NCBI GenBank assembly: GCA_025927575.1
Contig: JAICLJ010000035.1
Coordinates: 1 to 34,589, forward strand
Source: Bryobacteraceae bacterium
Lineage (GTDB): Bacteria; Acidobacteriota; Terriglobia; Bryobacterales; Bryobacteraceae
Direction of reading: 5' to 3'
DNA: 34,589 nucleotides
Below the pieces are notes generated by a model. That model was not told where the DNA came from, searched no databases, and saw only the letters and a list, made by a program, of their open reading frames with translations. This document shows positions 1-8,713 of this stretch, piece after piece. Both the position numbers and the translations under genes were made by a program. The first letter of the stretch is position 1, and the number at the start of each line of letters is the position of its first letter.

Positions 1-567
1 CTCGCCATGTCATGGCGCGCAGTCGATAGCGCTCTAAAACCAGGCGCTAAGCTGACGATTCTTCTCGAAAACACAGCCGGCGCCCGCAATCAACTCGGCG
101 CCGATTTCAGCGAACTCGCAACGCTCCGCTCTTTGGCGGGTCCGTATCTGGAAATTCCAATCGGCTATTGTCTCGACACCTGCCACTGTTACGTATCGGG
201 TAGAGATATCTCGACAGCGATTGGACTGGCCACGTTTGTTCGCGAATCAGACGATTCCCTGGGCCTGGATCATGTGCCGGTGATCCACGCCAACGATGCA
301 AAGACGGCCCTCGGCTCGCACCTCGATCGTCACGCCCATATCGGCGCTGGTTATATTGGAAAGGAAGGCTTTCGCCGAATTCTCAGTCATCCTCGGTTGC
401 GGGACAAAGCGTTTATCCTCGAAACGCCGGTCGATGAGCCGGGTGACGATCTCCGCAACGTGACTGCATTGAAGGAGCTGGTCCCATTCCCGAACAAGCG
501 TTTGACCACCAAAGAATCGAGAGCGAATGGCATGAGCGGTGGAAGAACGACGCGACGCTCTACGTAG
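1..567 (+). CDS. nfo: Endonuclease IV (AP endonuclease), 3' part only
   Basis: Deoxyribonuclease IV cleaves DNA 5' of abasic sites in base-excision repair in the cytoplasm. The reading frame is open from the first base, so the true start is upstream of the window; the ATG at 7 is internal. Recognisable zinc-TIM-barrel motifs are LLENTAG (metal-binding Glu), GYCLDTCH (Asp/His pair), HANDAK, a double-His segment in [12 protein letters not shown], and FILETP near the end. Homologous sequence ends at about LKELVP (near 490); the remaining 25 or so codons to the TAG at 565-567 look non-conserved and overlap the first 82 bases of leuS. The family is usually about 280 residues, so roughly a third is missing. 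The overlap suggests co-transcription with leuS. Confidence 0.93.
   Translation, partial: LAMSWRAVDSALKPGAKLTILLENTAGARNQLGADFSELATLRSLAGPYLEIPIGYCLDTCHCYVSGRDISTAIGLATFVRESDDSLGLDHVPVIHANDAKTALGSHLDRHAHIGAGYIGKEGFRRILSHPRLRDKAFILETPVDEPGDDLRNVTALKELVPFPNKRLTTKESRANGMSGGRTTRRST
471..488 (+). promoter_or_regulatory. Shine-Dalgarno and ATT start of leuS
   Basis: GAAGGAG at 471-477 is followed by an 8-base spacer and ATT at 486-488. This is the only well-spaced ribosome site in front of the conserved leuS N-terminus and it lies inside the nfo reading frame. ATT starts are rare (infC is the classic case), so the alternative is a sequence error nearby. Confidence 0.6.
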
Positions 568-2939
568 CCAACTCGCCCGAGAAACCGAAATACTACGTCC
601 TGGAGATGCTGCCTTATCCGAGCGGCGTGCTCCACATGGGACACATCCGCAACTACTCTATCGGCGATGCCTTGGCCCGGTATATGTGGATGCGCGGCCA
701 TAACGTCTTGCATCCGATGGGTTGGGACGCGTTCGGTCTGCCCGCCGAAAACGCCGCTTTGAAACAGAACCGGCCGCCTCGCGATTGGACGCTCTCGAAC
801 ATTGCGCACATGAAGACGCAAATGCAGCGCATGGGCTTTGCGATTGATTGGAACCGTGAAATCGCGACCTGCGAACCGGAATACTACCGCTGGAATCAGT
901 GGTTTTTCCTCAAGATGTTCGAGCGTGGACTGGCGTATCGCAAGGAAGCGCTGCTGAACTGGTGCCCGGAGTGCCAGACCGTGCTCGCGAACGAGCAAGT
1001 CATTGACGGCTGCTGCTGGCGTCATGAAACGACTCGCGTTGAACAACGCGCGCTGCAGCAATGGTTCCTGAAGATCACCGATTACGCGGATGAATTGCTG
1101 GCCGGATTGAAGGCGCTGGAGGGCGGCTGGCCGGAACGAGTGCTCACGATGCAGCGCAACTGGATCGGCCGCTCCGAAGGCGCGGAGGTCGATTTCACGC
1201 TCGAAGGAACCGGCGAAAAGATCCGCATCTTCACAACGCGTATCGACACGATCTACGGCGCCACTTGCCTGATCCTGGCACCCGCGCATCCTCTTGTCGA
1301 TCGACTCCTTACGAACGAAATCGATCGGACGCGCGTGAAAGCGATGATCGACGCCGCGGCGCGGAAAGACCCCGGAGATATCGAAAAAGAAGGGCTGTTT
1401 ACAGGCCAGTACGCCATCCAGCCGTTCAGCGGCGCGAAGGTTCCGATCTGGGTCGGCGACTTCGTGCTGATGGGTTATGGCACCGGCGCCATTATGGCCG
1501 TTCCCGCGCATGACGAGCGGGATTTCGAATTCTGCCGCAAGTACGGCATTCCGGTTGTTCCCGTGATCCGCCCGGTCGATGGCCCGATCGCCGATGGCGA
1601 AGCGATGAAGGAAGCCTTCACCGGATACGGCATCGTCATGAATTCGGGCGATTGGTCGGGGACCCCGAGCGAGGAAGCTCGCACCAGGATGACTGCTTAC
1701 GCGAAGGCAAACGGATTCGGCGAAGCATCCATCACCTTTCGTATCAAGGATTGGGGCATTTCGCGGCAGCGCTACTGGGGAACGCCCATTCCGATCATTC
1801 ATTGTCCGAAATGCGGCATGATCCCTGTGCCTGAAAAGGACCTTCCGGTCGCCCTGCCTGTCGACGTCTCGATCACAGGACAAGGCAAATCCCCGCTCGA
1901 ATCGGTGGAATCGTTTATCAATGTTCCGTGCCCGAAGTGCGGCGGCACGGCGCGGCGTGAAAGCGACACCATGGACACGTTCGTCGATTCGTCCTGGTAT
2001 TTCTATCGCTATTGCGATCCGCACAACGACAAGGGGCCGTTCGATTCGCAGCTCATCGCACACTGGTTTCCGATCGATCAATACATCGGGGGCGTCGAAC
2101 ACGCGATCCTGCATCTGATTTATTCACGCTTCTGGACAAAGATGATGCGCGATCTGGGTTTGATCCGGAATTCAGAGCCGGCCACTCGTCTGTTCACACA
2201 AGGCATGGTTTTGAAAGACGGCGCTAAGATGTCCAAGAGCCTGGGCAACACGGTTTCGCCGGATGAAATGGTGGAACGCTATGGCGCCGACTCCACGCGT
2301 CTTTATGCTTTATTTGCTGCGCCTCCGGACCGGGATCTGGACTGGCAGGAAGAAGGCGTGTCGGGCGTCAATCGCTTTTTAGCTCGCGTGTATCGGTTCG
2401 TTACTCGCAATGCGGATCTCGCCCGGGAGACCCAAGGCGAACTGAACGAAGCAGACCGGCAGGCGCTCCGAAAACTGCATCAAACCATCAGCAAAATTAC
2501 CGGCGACTTCGATAGCCGCTGGCATTTCAATACCTCGATTGCTTCACTGATGGAGCTTGTCAACGAGTTGTATTCGCTCGAAGAGAAGCTGTCGCCGGCG
2601 GCGCTCCGTGAGATTTTGGAAGGGCTCACGCTGATGCTCGCGCCGTTTGCTCCGTACTCGGCGCAGGATCTATGGGACAACCTGGGGCACGGATCTCCGG
2701 TTTTCCGCGAATCGTGGCCGCGCTTCGATGCCGCCCTTGCCAAGGAAGACCTGGCTGAGATCGTTGTGCAAGTGAACGGCAAAGTTCGCGGGCGTGTGCA
2801 GGCTCCGTTTGGCTCGCCACAAGATGAAATCAAGCAGCTCGCGCTCGACAACGATAAAGTTCAGCCTTTTCTCGAAGGCAAGCAAGTCGTAAAGACCATC
2901 GTTGTTCCGGACAAACTCGTGAATATCGTCGTGCGGTAA
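486..2939 (+). CDS. leuS: Leucyl-tRNA synthetase, probable ATT start
   Basis: Charges tRNA-Leu with leucine in the cytoplasm (class I synthetase). With the start used here (817 aa) the HIGH-type motif HMGH is at residues 50-53 and KMSKS at 581-585. Zinc-like CPEC and CPKC motifs are present, and the CP1 editing domain shows TTRIDTIYG and [15 protein letters not shown]. The first ATG in frame is at 606, but that would remove about 40 residues that match the family N-terminus ([15 protein letters not shown]). Between the in-frame stop at 444-446 and 606 there is no ATG, GTG or TTG. An AAGGAG at 472-477 sits 8 bases before ATT at 486, so ATT is the best start. It overlaps nfo by 82 bases. The gene is otherwise intact. 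Function is certain; the start is inferred. Confidence 0.95.
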   Translation: MPEQAFDHQRIESEWHERWKNDATLYVANSPEKPKYYVLEMLPYPSGVLHMGHIRNYSIGDALARYMWMRGHNVLHPMGWDAFGLPAENAALKQNRPPRDWTLSNIAHMKTQMQRMGFAIDWNREIATCEPEYYRWNQWFFLKMFERGLAYRKEALLNWCPECQTVLANEQVIDGCCWRHETTRVEQRALQQWFLKITDYADELLAGLKALEGGWPERVLTMQRNWIGRSEGAEVDFTLEGTGEKIRIFTTRIDTIYGATCLILAPAHPLVDRLLTNEIDRTRVKAMIDAAARKDPGDIEKEGLFTGQYAIQPFSGAKVPIWVGDFVLMGYGTGAIMAVPAHDERDFEFCRKYGIPVVPVIRPVDGPIADGEAMKEAFTGYGIVMNSGDWSGTPSEEARTRMTAYAKANGFGEASITFRIKDWGISRQRYWGTPIPIIHCPKCGMIPVPEKDLPVALPVDVSITGQGKSPLESVESFINVPCPKCGGTARRESDTMDTFVDSSWYFYRYCDPHNDKGPFDSQLIAHWFPIDQYIGGVEHAILHLIYSRFWTKMMRDLGLIRNSEPATRLFTQGMVLKDGAKMSKSLGNTVSPDEMVERYGADSTRLYALFAAPPDRDLDWQEEGVSGVNRFLARVYRFVTRNADLARETQGELNEADRQALRKLHQTISKITGDFDSRWHFNTSIASLMELVNELYSLEEKLSPAALREILEGLTLMLAPFAPYSAQDLWDNLGHGSPVFRESWPRFDAALAKEDLAEIVVQVNGKVRGRVQAPFGSPQDEIKQLALDNDKVQPFLEGKQVVKTIVVPDKLVNIVVR

Positions 2940-2999
2940 TGCCGCGTCGCGAAAGTGTTCGCTCTACTGAACGCGTCTAGTTCGAGCCCATCGCCCCTG

Positions 3000-3494
3000 C
3001 TACTTCGCCGCCGCGAGCCGGTTCGCTTCGTCGTTTGCCCACCGGCAGAAACGCTTCACCTCCGCGCTTGACGGACCCGCCCCGGGATGGACATATGCGT
3101 AATAGCGCGGCGGCATCATGCCCGCTTCCATCAGTGAGCATGATGTTGCGAGCGTCCTGCTCTCTAACTGTGCATTCCCACCAGTTTGCGCCTGCCATTC
3201 CGAGAAATTCAGCGCCTTGCGGCCGTCCGCGACGTCCCGACGGATTTTTGAGGCAAACGGGCGGAAATGAACGAACCATGGCCAGTGTGTCGAGTTCGAA
3301 TGGCAGTTGTAACAGGACCGGCGCAATATCGTTTCCACCTGCGGCGGCGGGTGCAACTTCGCTTCTAATGTTCCGTTTGGGTTGCTTGCGGGATTCTCCG
3401 CCACACTCCAGGACCACGACACGGCGAAGAGCGCCACGACGATCATCATCCACCAAAACCTTCGTTTTCGTGACGGCTTGACTTTCAATGGCAC
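3000..3494 (-). CDS. Haem-binding domain protein, membrane-anchored
   Basis: Predicted periplasmic protein of 164 aa with the haem-binding domain often found beside cytochromes. A basic start and a hydrophobic anchor (FWWMMIVVALFAVSW) precede CYNCHSN, a CXXCH covalent haem motif followed by the family signature THWPWF. Further on are FSEW and MPPRYYAYVHP, where the Met and His could be haem ligands. The open frame extends upstream to 3608, but that part overlaps the neighbouring gene. GTG at 3494 lies 7 bases past the upstream stop and gives a compact signal anchor, so it is preferred; an ATG at the anchor itself is possible. It is the third gene of a tight minus-strand trio. Its redox partner is unknown. 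Confidence 0.8.
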   Translation of the reverse strand: MPLKVKPSRKRRFWWMMIVVALFAVSWSWSVAENPASNPNGTLEAKLHPPPQVETILRRSCYNCHSNSTHWPWFVHFRPFASKIRRDVADGRKALNFSEWQAQTGGNAQLESRTLATSCSLMEAGMMPPRYYAYVHPGAGPSSAEVKRFCRWANDEANRLAAAK

Positions 3495-3501
3495 GCGCGA
3501 A

Positions 3502-3990
3502 TCAATACACCGTGAAGCAGAATGCGATGTTTTGCCCCTCGGGCGATAGCGAGTATTCGCCGTTCTCCAGATATTCCGCCGCTTCGATCCGGAACAGGCC
3601 CGACGCAAGCGTGCGCAGCGAGGTGTGAAACGCCTTCACGCCGCCCTTACTTCTCGGGATCTTGATTTCGCGCCGTCCATCTTTCACGTCAAACTGATAA
3701 AGCGCCAGGCTGTCAGGCGATATGCGGTCGGAGGCAAACAAAAAAATGGGTTCCCCCAGCGGCGTTCTGGCCGGCGAGGTTTCACCTGGCACCGAGAATG
3801 TCACGTCTTTTTTCTGCGACGACTCCGATGCGTTGACAACTTCTGTTTCGACCAGGTTATCCGCATGAAGCAGATAGGGAACATCTTTCTTTGGAGGCAC
3901 GGGACCGCTATAGGCGTCCGCCGCTATACCGGGTCGGGAAGCCACGGCGGCTCCCGCCAGTGCTGCCAGAATCTGTCTACGATTGAGCAT
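3502..3990 (-). CDS. Tat-exported hypothetical protein, 162 aa
   Basis: I do not recognise an enzyme family. The N-terminus (MLNRRQILAALAGAAVASRP) is a twin-arginine-type signal peptide, so the product is probably periplasmic. The mature part has a beta-rich look, with phrases such as LFASDRISPDSLALYQFDV and a C-terminal GEYSLSP segment ending FCFTVY, the kind of ending seen in small acidobacterial secreted proteins that may form a beta-sandwich. ATG at 3990 starts 4 bases after the stop of the HAD phosphatase gene, and its stop is 7 bases before the start of the haem-binding gene, so the three are very likely one operon. Function unknown. Confidence 0.75.
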   Translation of the reverse strand: MLNRRQILAALAGAAVASRPGIAADAYSGPVPPKKDVPYLLHADNLVETEVVNASESSQKKDVTFSVPGETSPARTPLGEPIFLFASDRISPDSLALYQFDVKDGRREIKIPRSKGGVKAFHTSLRTLASGLFRIEAAEYLENGEYSLSPEGQNIAFCFTVY

Positions 3991-3994
3991 GCGT

Positions 3995-4693
3995 TCAGCG
4001 CTCCATGCCCGTGGAAACGGGTGTCTCTAGTTCACTGGACGTTTGCGACCGCAGCCACGGTTCCAGCTTCGGATCTTCAAAGTCTCGAATAACCAGATCC
4101 ACGCCGCTAAATTCGGTAGGAATGGTCTCGACAGCGACGACACGCATCTTCGCGGCGAGCGCGGCTTCCACCCCCGCCGGCGAATCCTCGAACACGATGC
4201 AGCGCGACGGCTCGACGTGCAAGCGTTCTGCCGCTAATAAATAGATATCGGGGAAGGGTTTTGGAAGAGCCACTTCCGAACCGTCGATAATCGCCTGGAA
4301 GTACGGCCGGAGCGCAAGCCGGTCCAAGATGAAATCGACGTTCGCCCGCTCCGCATTCGAGCCGACCGCTTTCGGCACATCCGCGTGGCGTTTGATGAAC
4401 GAAACGACGCCCGGAATCCGGAATCTCTCGATATCGTTCGCCAGCAAGTTCCGAAATAGCCGCTCCTTGGCTACTCCGTGTTCGAGCACGACATCGTCCG
4501 GTAGGCCCTCGCCGAACAGATCGCGAACCAATTCCGGATTTCGGCGGCCATGCATACGTCTCTCCAGGTCATTTACGCGTACACCGAGCGGCTGCAGGTA
4601 GTCCTCCCAAGCCTGCATGTGCATTGGCATGGAATTAATTAATACGCCGTCCATATCAAACAAAAAGGCCGGCGGCGGATGAGAACCCTTCAC
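3995..4693 (-). CDS. HAD-family phosphatase, beta-phosphoglucomutase-like
   Basis: Cytoplasmic phosphatase or phosphomutase of 232 aa. Motif I is FLFDMDGV with the nucleophile Asp13 and acid/base Asp15; motif II is the Ser in VGSNAERAN; the conserved Lys is in LPKPFPD; motif IV is VFEDSPAGVEAA. A helical cap follows motif I, as in the PgmB/GPP subgroup, whose substrates are small phosphosugars. The specific substrate cannot be read here. The start is GTG at 4693 because FDMDG must lie near the N-terminus and no ATG is available in front of it. First gene of the minus-strand trio and divergent from the AsmA-like gene. Confidence 0.88.
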   Translation of the reverse strand: MKGSHPPPAFLFDMDGVLINSMPMHMQAWEDYLQPLGVRVNDLERRMHGRRNPELVRDLFGEGLPDDVVLEHGVAKERLFRNLLANDIERFRIPGVVSFIKRHADVPKAVGSNAERANVDFILDRLALRPYFQAIIDGSEVALPKPFPDIYLLAAERLHVEPSRCIVFEDSPAGVEAALAAKMRVVAVETIPTEFSGVDLVIRDFEDPKLEPWLRSQTSSELETPVSTGMER

Positions 4694-4754
4694 GGCGATG
4701 AGGATAGCATGCGGAGCGCCTAGCGACCGGCGGTTTTGAGACCATTCTCAACGC

Positions 4755-4760
4755 TATAAT
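4755..4760 (+). promoter_or_regulatory. Candidate -10 element of the AsmA-like gene
   Basis: A perfect TATAAT lies 38 bases before the GTG start at 4799. No good -35 is seen at 16-18 bases; TTGAGA at 4736-4741 is only 13 bases away. Just before the start is GCCGGC-GA-GCCGGC (4776-4789), which could fold over the translation-initiation region. Confidence 0.4.
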
Positions 4761-4798
4761 CAATCGACAAGCCATGCCGGCGAGCCGGCTCAACGTAC

Positions 4799-7210
4799 GT
4801 GAAAGTGAACCAGACACCGCCCGCAACGGCTGCAAGATCCGCTCTTCGCCGGCTATCGAAATATGCGCTCATCGCAGTTGTGGTTCTTCTGGTGGCGGGA
4901 ATTGTCGCGCCCCTAGTTAGCGTCGGCAAGTACGGCCGGAAAATCAAAGAAGCGCTGGAAGCATCGCTGGGCCGCCGCGTCGAAATCGGAAAGGTCCACT
5001 ACACGCTGTTCTCTGGACCCGGCTTCTCCCTCGACGACGTCACCATTGAAGAAAATCCCCGCTTCGGCATTGAACCGTGCGCGTACGTGCCGACGCTCGA
5101 GGCGCGGGTTCGTTTGGACAAGCTGCTGCTCGGCAAAATCCAGTTCTCGAGCCTCCGCCTTGTGGACCCCATCTTGAATGCCGTGAAGCGTAGCGATGGT
5201 TCCTGGAACGCCATTGAGCTGATCGATCGACTCAGCACCCCTGGAAGCGGACCTCGCCGATCTCTGCCTGCGTTCGAAGTTTCGGACGGACGGATCAATT
5301 TCAAATTCGGCAATCGCAAAAGCACGTTCTACGTAGATGGCTCCGACTTCTCTGTCTCTCCGGAAGCCGGCGGCAAACTCCGCATCGGCTTTGAAGGATC
5401 TCCATCACGGTCCGACAGGCCCGGACATGGATTCGGAACGCTGCGAGGCGACGCCAACTGGTATTTGCGGCCGGCCACGCCCGAATCCAACCAACTCGAA
5501 GCGGACCTTACACTCGATCGCAGCAACCTCAGCGACATCACGGCCCTTGTCGAAGGCTACGACATCGGCATTCACGGCTATGTGAACTCTCACGCAGTCG
5601 TCTCCGGCCCCGCCGACGACCTGAAAATCCGCGGAAACCTGCATCTGGAGGACGTCCACCGCTGGGATCTGATGCCGTCCTCGGGAGAGGACTGGGAGGT
5701 GCGCTATCGCGGGGCGCTCGACCTCGCCGGGAACCGCCTTGAACTCGATACTTTACCTACCGATCCATCGCAACGGTCACCCGTGCTCCTGCATGTTCGT
5801 GTACGCGATTTGTTGCGAGCGCCAGGCTGGGCGATCGTTGCGCAGTTTAAGAATGCGCCCGCCGGCAAGCTGTTGCCTCTCGTCCGACGCATGGGCCTGG
5901 GCATACCCGACGGCATGACGATCACCGGAGCATCCAACGGAGCAGTGGGATATTCGAATCGTCACGGGTGGAACGGCGCACTGGAATTCTCTGGCCTTAC
6001 CGCGACCTTGCCGGATCTCGCGCCGCTGAAAGCATCCGAAGCCGTCGTCAGCGTGGAAGGCGGCCAAATTCATTTCGCGCCCGTAACACTCGACACGGAT
6101 TTCGGAGGCAAACTCGAAGCGAGTGGAGATTATTTTCCTGACACCCGGCGCGTTGCCGCTGTCCTGAACGTGAGCGATACGCCCGTGGATGACCTCAGCC
6201 GCATGCTCGAACCCTGGCTTACCACGCCGCCGATACTGCCGGCTTTTTCGAAAGGTACGATTACCGGTCGGCTCCAATATCAGCATGAGTCGCCGGACGA
6301 TCCGGCATGGACGGCCCAGTTCCAACTTGAGAACGCTCAATTTCAGCCGCCCGGACTAGCGGTGCCGCTTAAGCAGTTGAGCGGGCATTTTGCTTTGTCC
6401 GGAAGTGATGTCACCGTAACCCGATTATCGGCGAAGGCCGGTGATCGCCTTGTCACCGGCGATTATCGCTATAACACGGGTCCCGGCCGCACTGAACGCG
6501 TTCACCTAAAACTCGACGCGGCCGATATTTCGGAAGTGCAGCAAACGTTCGCGCCGGCCCTGCGCCCTTCCGGATTCTTAGCGCGTTTCCGCTTCGGACG
6601 GCGATCTCTGCCGGCTTGGCTCACGGCTCGAAACCTGGAAGCCGACGTCGCCGTTTCCAAATTTTCGGTGGATGGCAGCGCGTTGGGCGCCCTGCGGGCT
6701 CACGTCATCTGGATCGGGCCCAGTGTGCAGCTTTCATCTCTGAACGTGCAACTTCCGGGCGGCGTAATCGAAGCCCGAGGCTCCATTGCCCTCGGAGGCG
6801 CGACCCCTCGTTATCGCCTGGCGGGCGACGTGTCCGGCTTTCCATGGAACGATGGCGTAATCTCCGCTAGCGGGCATCTGGACAGCTCCGGAACCGGCGC
6901 GGACACGCTTTTGAATCTACGCGCCGCTGGAGCCTTCGATGGTAGCGATCTGTATCTGTCGCCCGACGCAGTATTCGACAATCTGTCGGGCCATTTCCGT
7001 CTGTCGTTTGAAGCCGGCTGGCCTCAACTGGCGCTGAGCGACATCGAGGCCGCTCAAGGCGGCGAACAGTGGCAAGGTTCGGCAGCCAGCGGCCCGGACG
7101 GCAGCATTATTTTCAATCTCGCCAGCGGCGATCGGCAAATTCACGTCGCCAGCAGCCTTTTGCCCCCACCCCCAGGTGTCCGGCCCGTCGCTACCTCAGC
7201 CGAAAAGTAG
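4799..7210 (+). CDS. AsmA-family protein
   Basis: Large (803 aa) membrane-anchored periplasmic protein of the AsmA/TamB-like superfamily, whose members support outer-membrane assembly and probably move lipid between membranes. A short cytoplasmic tail is followed by one transmembrane helix at about residues 22-41. Next comes the AsmA N-terminal signature (IKEALEASLGRRVEIGKVH, then GPGFSLDDVTIEENPRFG), after which the protein is long and beta-rich with repeated patterns such as LRIRG and SGDYFPD, ending with an AsmA C-terminal-type segment. The start is GTG at 4799; no ATG precedes it in frame, and the TATAAT at 4755 agrees. Downstream genes encode two lytic transglycosylases, consistent with an envelope-maintenance block. 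Confidence 0.88.
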   Translation: MKVNQTPPATAARSALRRLSKYALIAVVVLLVAGIVAPLVSVGKYGRKIKEALEASLGRRVEIGKVHYTLFSGPGFSLDDVTIEENPRFGIEPCAYVPTLEARVRLDKLLLGKIQFSSLRLVDPILNAVKRSDGSWNAIELIDRLSTPGSGPRRSLPAFEVSDGRINFKFGNRKSTFYVDGSDFSVSPEAGGKLRIGFEGSPSRSDRPGHGFGTLRGDANWYLRPATPESNQLEADLTLDRSNLSDITALVEGYDIGIHGYVNSHAVVSGPADDLKIRGNLHLEDVHRWDLMPSSGEDWEVRYRGALDLAGNRLELDTLPTDPSQRSPVLLHVRVRDLLRAPGWAIVAQFKNAPAGKLLPLVRRMGLGIPDGMTITGASNGAVGYSNRHGWNGALEFSGLTATLPDLAPLKASEAVVSVEGGQIHFAPVTLDTDFGGKLEASGDYFPDTRRVAAVLNVSDTPVDDLSRMLEPWLTTPPILPAFSKGTITGRLQYQHESPDDPAWTAQFQLENAQFQPPGLAVPLKQLSGHFALSGSDVTVTRLSAKAGDRLVTGDYRYNTGPGRTERVHLKLDAADISEVQQTFAPALRPSGFLARFRFGRRSLPAWLTARNLEADVAVSKFSVDGSALGALRAHVIWIGPSVQLSSLNVQLPGGVIEARGSIALGGATPRYRLAGDVSGFPWNDGVISASGHLDSSGTGADTLLNLRAAGAFDGSDLYLSPDAVFDNLSGHFRLSFEAGWPQLALSDIEAAQGGEQWQGSAASGPDGSIIFNLASGDRQIHVASSLLPPPPGVRPVATSAEK

Positions 7211-7272
7211 CAGCGGTTGCGCCGCGCGCGCCCGGTGTCTGCCGGCCGTAACCCGAATGAAGACTACACTCG

Positions 7273-7284
7273 TCTTAATTAAGA
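7273..7284. promoter_or_regulatory. 12-bp AT-rich perfect palindrome
   Basis: TCTTAATTAAGA is a perfect palindrome in GC-rich surroundings, about 40 bases upstream of the extended -10 at 7325. It could be an operator. There is no other evidence for this. Confidence 0.3.
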
Positions 7285-7324
7285 GGGGAAGCCGGAGTTG
7301 AGCGGATAGCGCCGCAATTTCCGC

Positions 7325-7333
7325 TGGTATAAT
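7325..7333 (+). promoter_or_regulatory. Extended -10 promoter for the 7404 gene
   Basis: TGGTATAAT is a perfect extended -10 (TGn plus TATAAT). No -35 match is needed for this class and none is obvious. Transcription would start near 7340. AAGGGGAG at 7349-7356 follows; it is too far from the ATG at 7404 and lies closer to a TTG at 7369 that opens a 19-codon frame ending inside the gene start, so a leader peptide is conceivable. Confidence 0.5.
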
Positions 7334-7403
7334 CTGGCCATCTTTTAGAAGGGGAGAACGAAACGATTTTGCGGATCGAGTACGTCAAGCGTCCTAACAA
7401 TTT

Positions 7404-8588
7404 ATGCGGATCGTCTGGATCGCGCTAGCGCTCGTAATCTCCGCAGCGGCCGGCGTCTTCGGATTCCTCTACTGGCCGCGTCAGATGCGGATCGCACCGC
7501 CATCAGGGATGCCCGAGGTGCTGGCGGAGGAAAGCGCGATCGTCATTTCGTTCCCCCATAGAGCCCTGGTCGGGCAATTAGCAAAGTTCGACGACGATCT
7601 GTTTGCCTATTTGATGTTCGATCATTACCGGTCGCTCGACATCCTGCGCGACAAGCAGGTGATGCTGACTTCCAGGGAGCAGGACGGCAGACCCGTCTAT
7701 TACATTTTGCTTCGGCTTCCGAACGACACCCTGGAAGGAACGGCGCTTCTCGAAAAGTTGCAAGCTAGTGGGCTCACCGCCGCGCTTGATTACAACTGGA
7801 TTGCCGAATCCGAGATGATTCGCGACTTGAATCAGACAAGTCTGTTTCTCGATGCCTACGCAGGGCCCGTCAGCGAGAGCCTGGACGATCTTCATCCCGA
7901 CGAATTGAAGAAATATCTGCGGCGATTCATTCGCTTTAAATCGGTAACCGATCCGCGCGTTCGAAGCGGAGAAGGACTTGTTCCTTCCCCGTTGACCCGG
8001 ACGCAGGCAACCCGGCTGGCCGCCGACATCGTCGCAGTCTCGAAGTTCTACAACATACCTATCGATCTCTTTCTGGGTGTCGGCGCGATGGAGAACGATT
8101 ACATGAATGTGCCGGGCGACCTGAACCACACCATCTGGAAGCGGCGCCCCGATCCGGGCGACATTGTTCTGGAACGAAAGCACCGGCAGGTGCTGGTAGT
8201 CGATTACGCCTCCGGCGTTTGGCAGATCACGCGGCACTCGTTGCGTTATGCCCATTCGCTCTATCTGCGCGACAAACGCGATTATTCCGAGTTACCCGAC
8301 CGCCTGCGCCCGCCCAAGCGCCTCGACGTGAACGATGTGGCGCCGGAGATTTTGACGACGTACGCCGGGCTACTGCTGCGCGATCTATTGGACCGCTTCC
8401 AGGGTGACGTAGCGAAGGCAGCCGGCGCCTATAACGGCGGCGTTCGCAATCCGAATCTCAAGTACGCGGCCGGCGTCGAAATGGTGGCGAGCTACGCTCG
8501 ACGCGTGATCTCGCGAGCCGCCGCGTTGAACCGTGTGGCTGTATCCAAGGTGCAGTTTGACGACGAAACGGATGGAGAGAAGGAATAG
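7404..8588 (+). CDS. Lytic transglycosylase-like protein, single SLT domain
   Basis: Predicted to cleave the glycan strands of peptidoglycan from the periplasmic side. The 394-aa protein starts with one membrane segment (about residues 4-24). The N-terminal half is not recognised. The C-terminal half has the goose-type lysozyme/SLT fold signatures: catalytic Glu230 in GVGAMENDY, a core helix with VWQITRHSLRYA in place of the usual GLMQ motif, and GAYNGGVRNPNLKYA near the end, with a Tyr of the AYNGG motif. The divergent GLMQ region means activity is likely but not certain. The ATG at 7404 follows an in-frame stop at 7395 and has no convincing Shine-Dalgarno site. It has its own promoter after the AsmA-like gene. 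Confidence 0.8.
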   Translation: MRIVWIALALVISAAAGVFGFLYWPRQMRIAPPSGMPEVLAEESAIVISFPHRALVGQLAKFDDDLFAYLMFDHYRSLDILRDKQVMLTSREQDGRPVYYILLRLPNDTLEGTALLEKLQASGLTAALDYNWIAESEMIRDLNQTSLFLDAYAGPVSESLDDLHPDELKKYLRRFIRFKSVTDPRVRSGEGLVPSPLTRTQATRLAADIVAVSKFYNIPIDLFLGVGAMENDYMNVPGDLNHTIWKRRPDPGDIVLERKHRQVLVVDYASGVWQITRHSLRYAHSLYLRDKRDYSELPDRLRPPKRLDVNDVAPEILTTYAGLLLRDLLDRFQGDVAKAAGAYNGGVRNPNLKYAAGVEMVASYARRVISRAAALNRVAVSKVQFDDETDGEKE

Positions 8589-8713
8589 CCATCATTTCTC
8601 GAGACGACGGCTATCGTCATCACATTCTCGCCTCCTGCACCCAGACGAGTCCCGATTTCTCAATGTATTTCTGCTCTCTCCGCGTCGCACTTCGTTAGAA
8701 TCAAATTGCGGAT

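Noticed and set aside
387-2114. 575-codon open frame on the minus strand opposite leuS
   Set aside because: Leucyl-tRNA synthetase is certain on the plus strand. The antisense frame has no family features and is Arg/His-rich, as expected for an antisense shadow in GC-rich coding DNA.
2949-2962. GCGAA-AGTG-TTCGC hairpin after leuS as terminator
   Set aside because: The stem is only 5 bp and no T-run follows; too weak to annotate.
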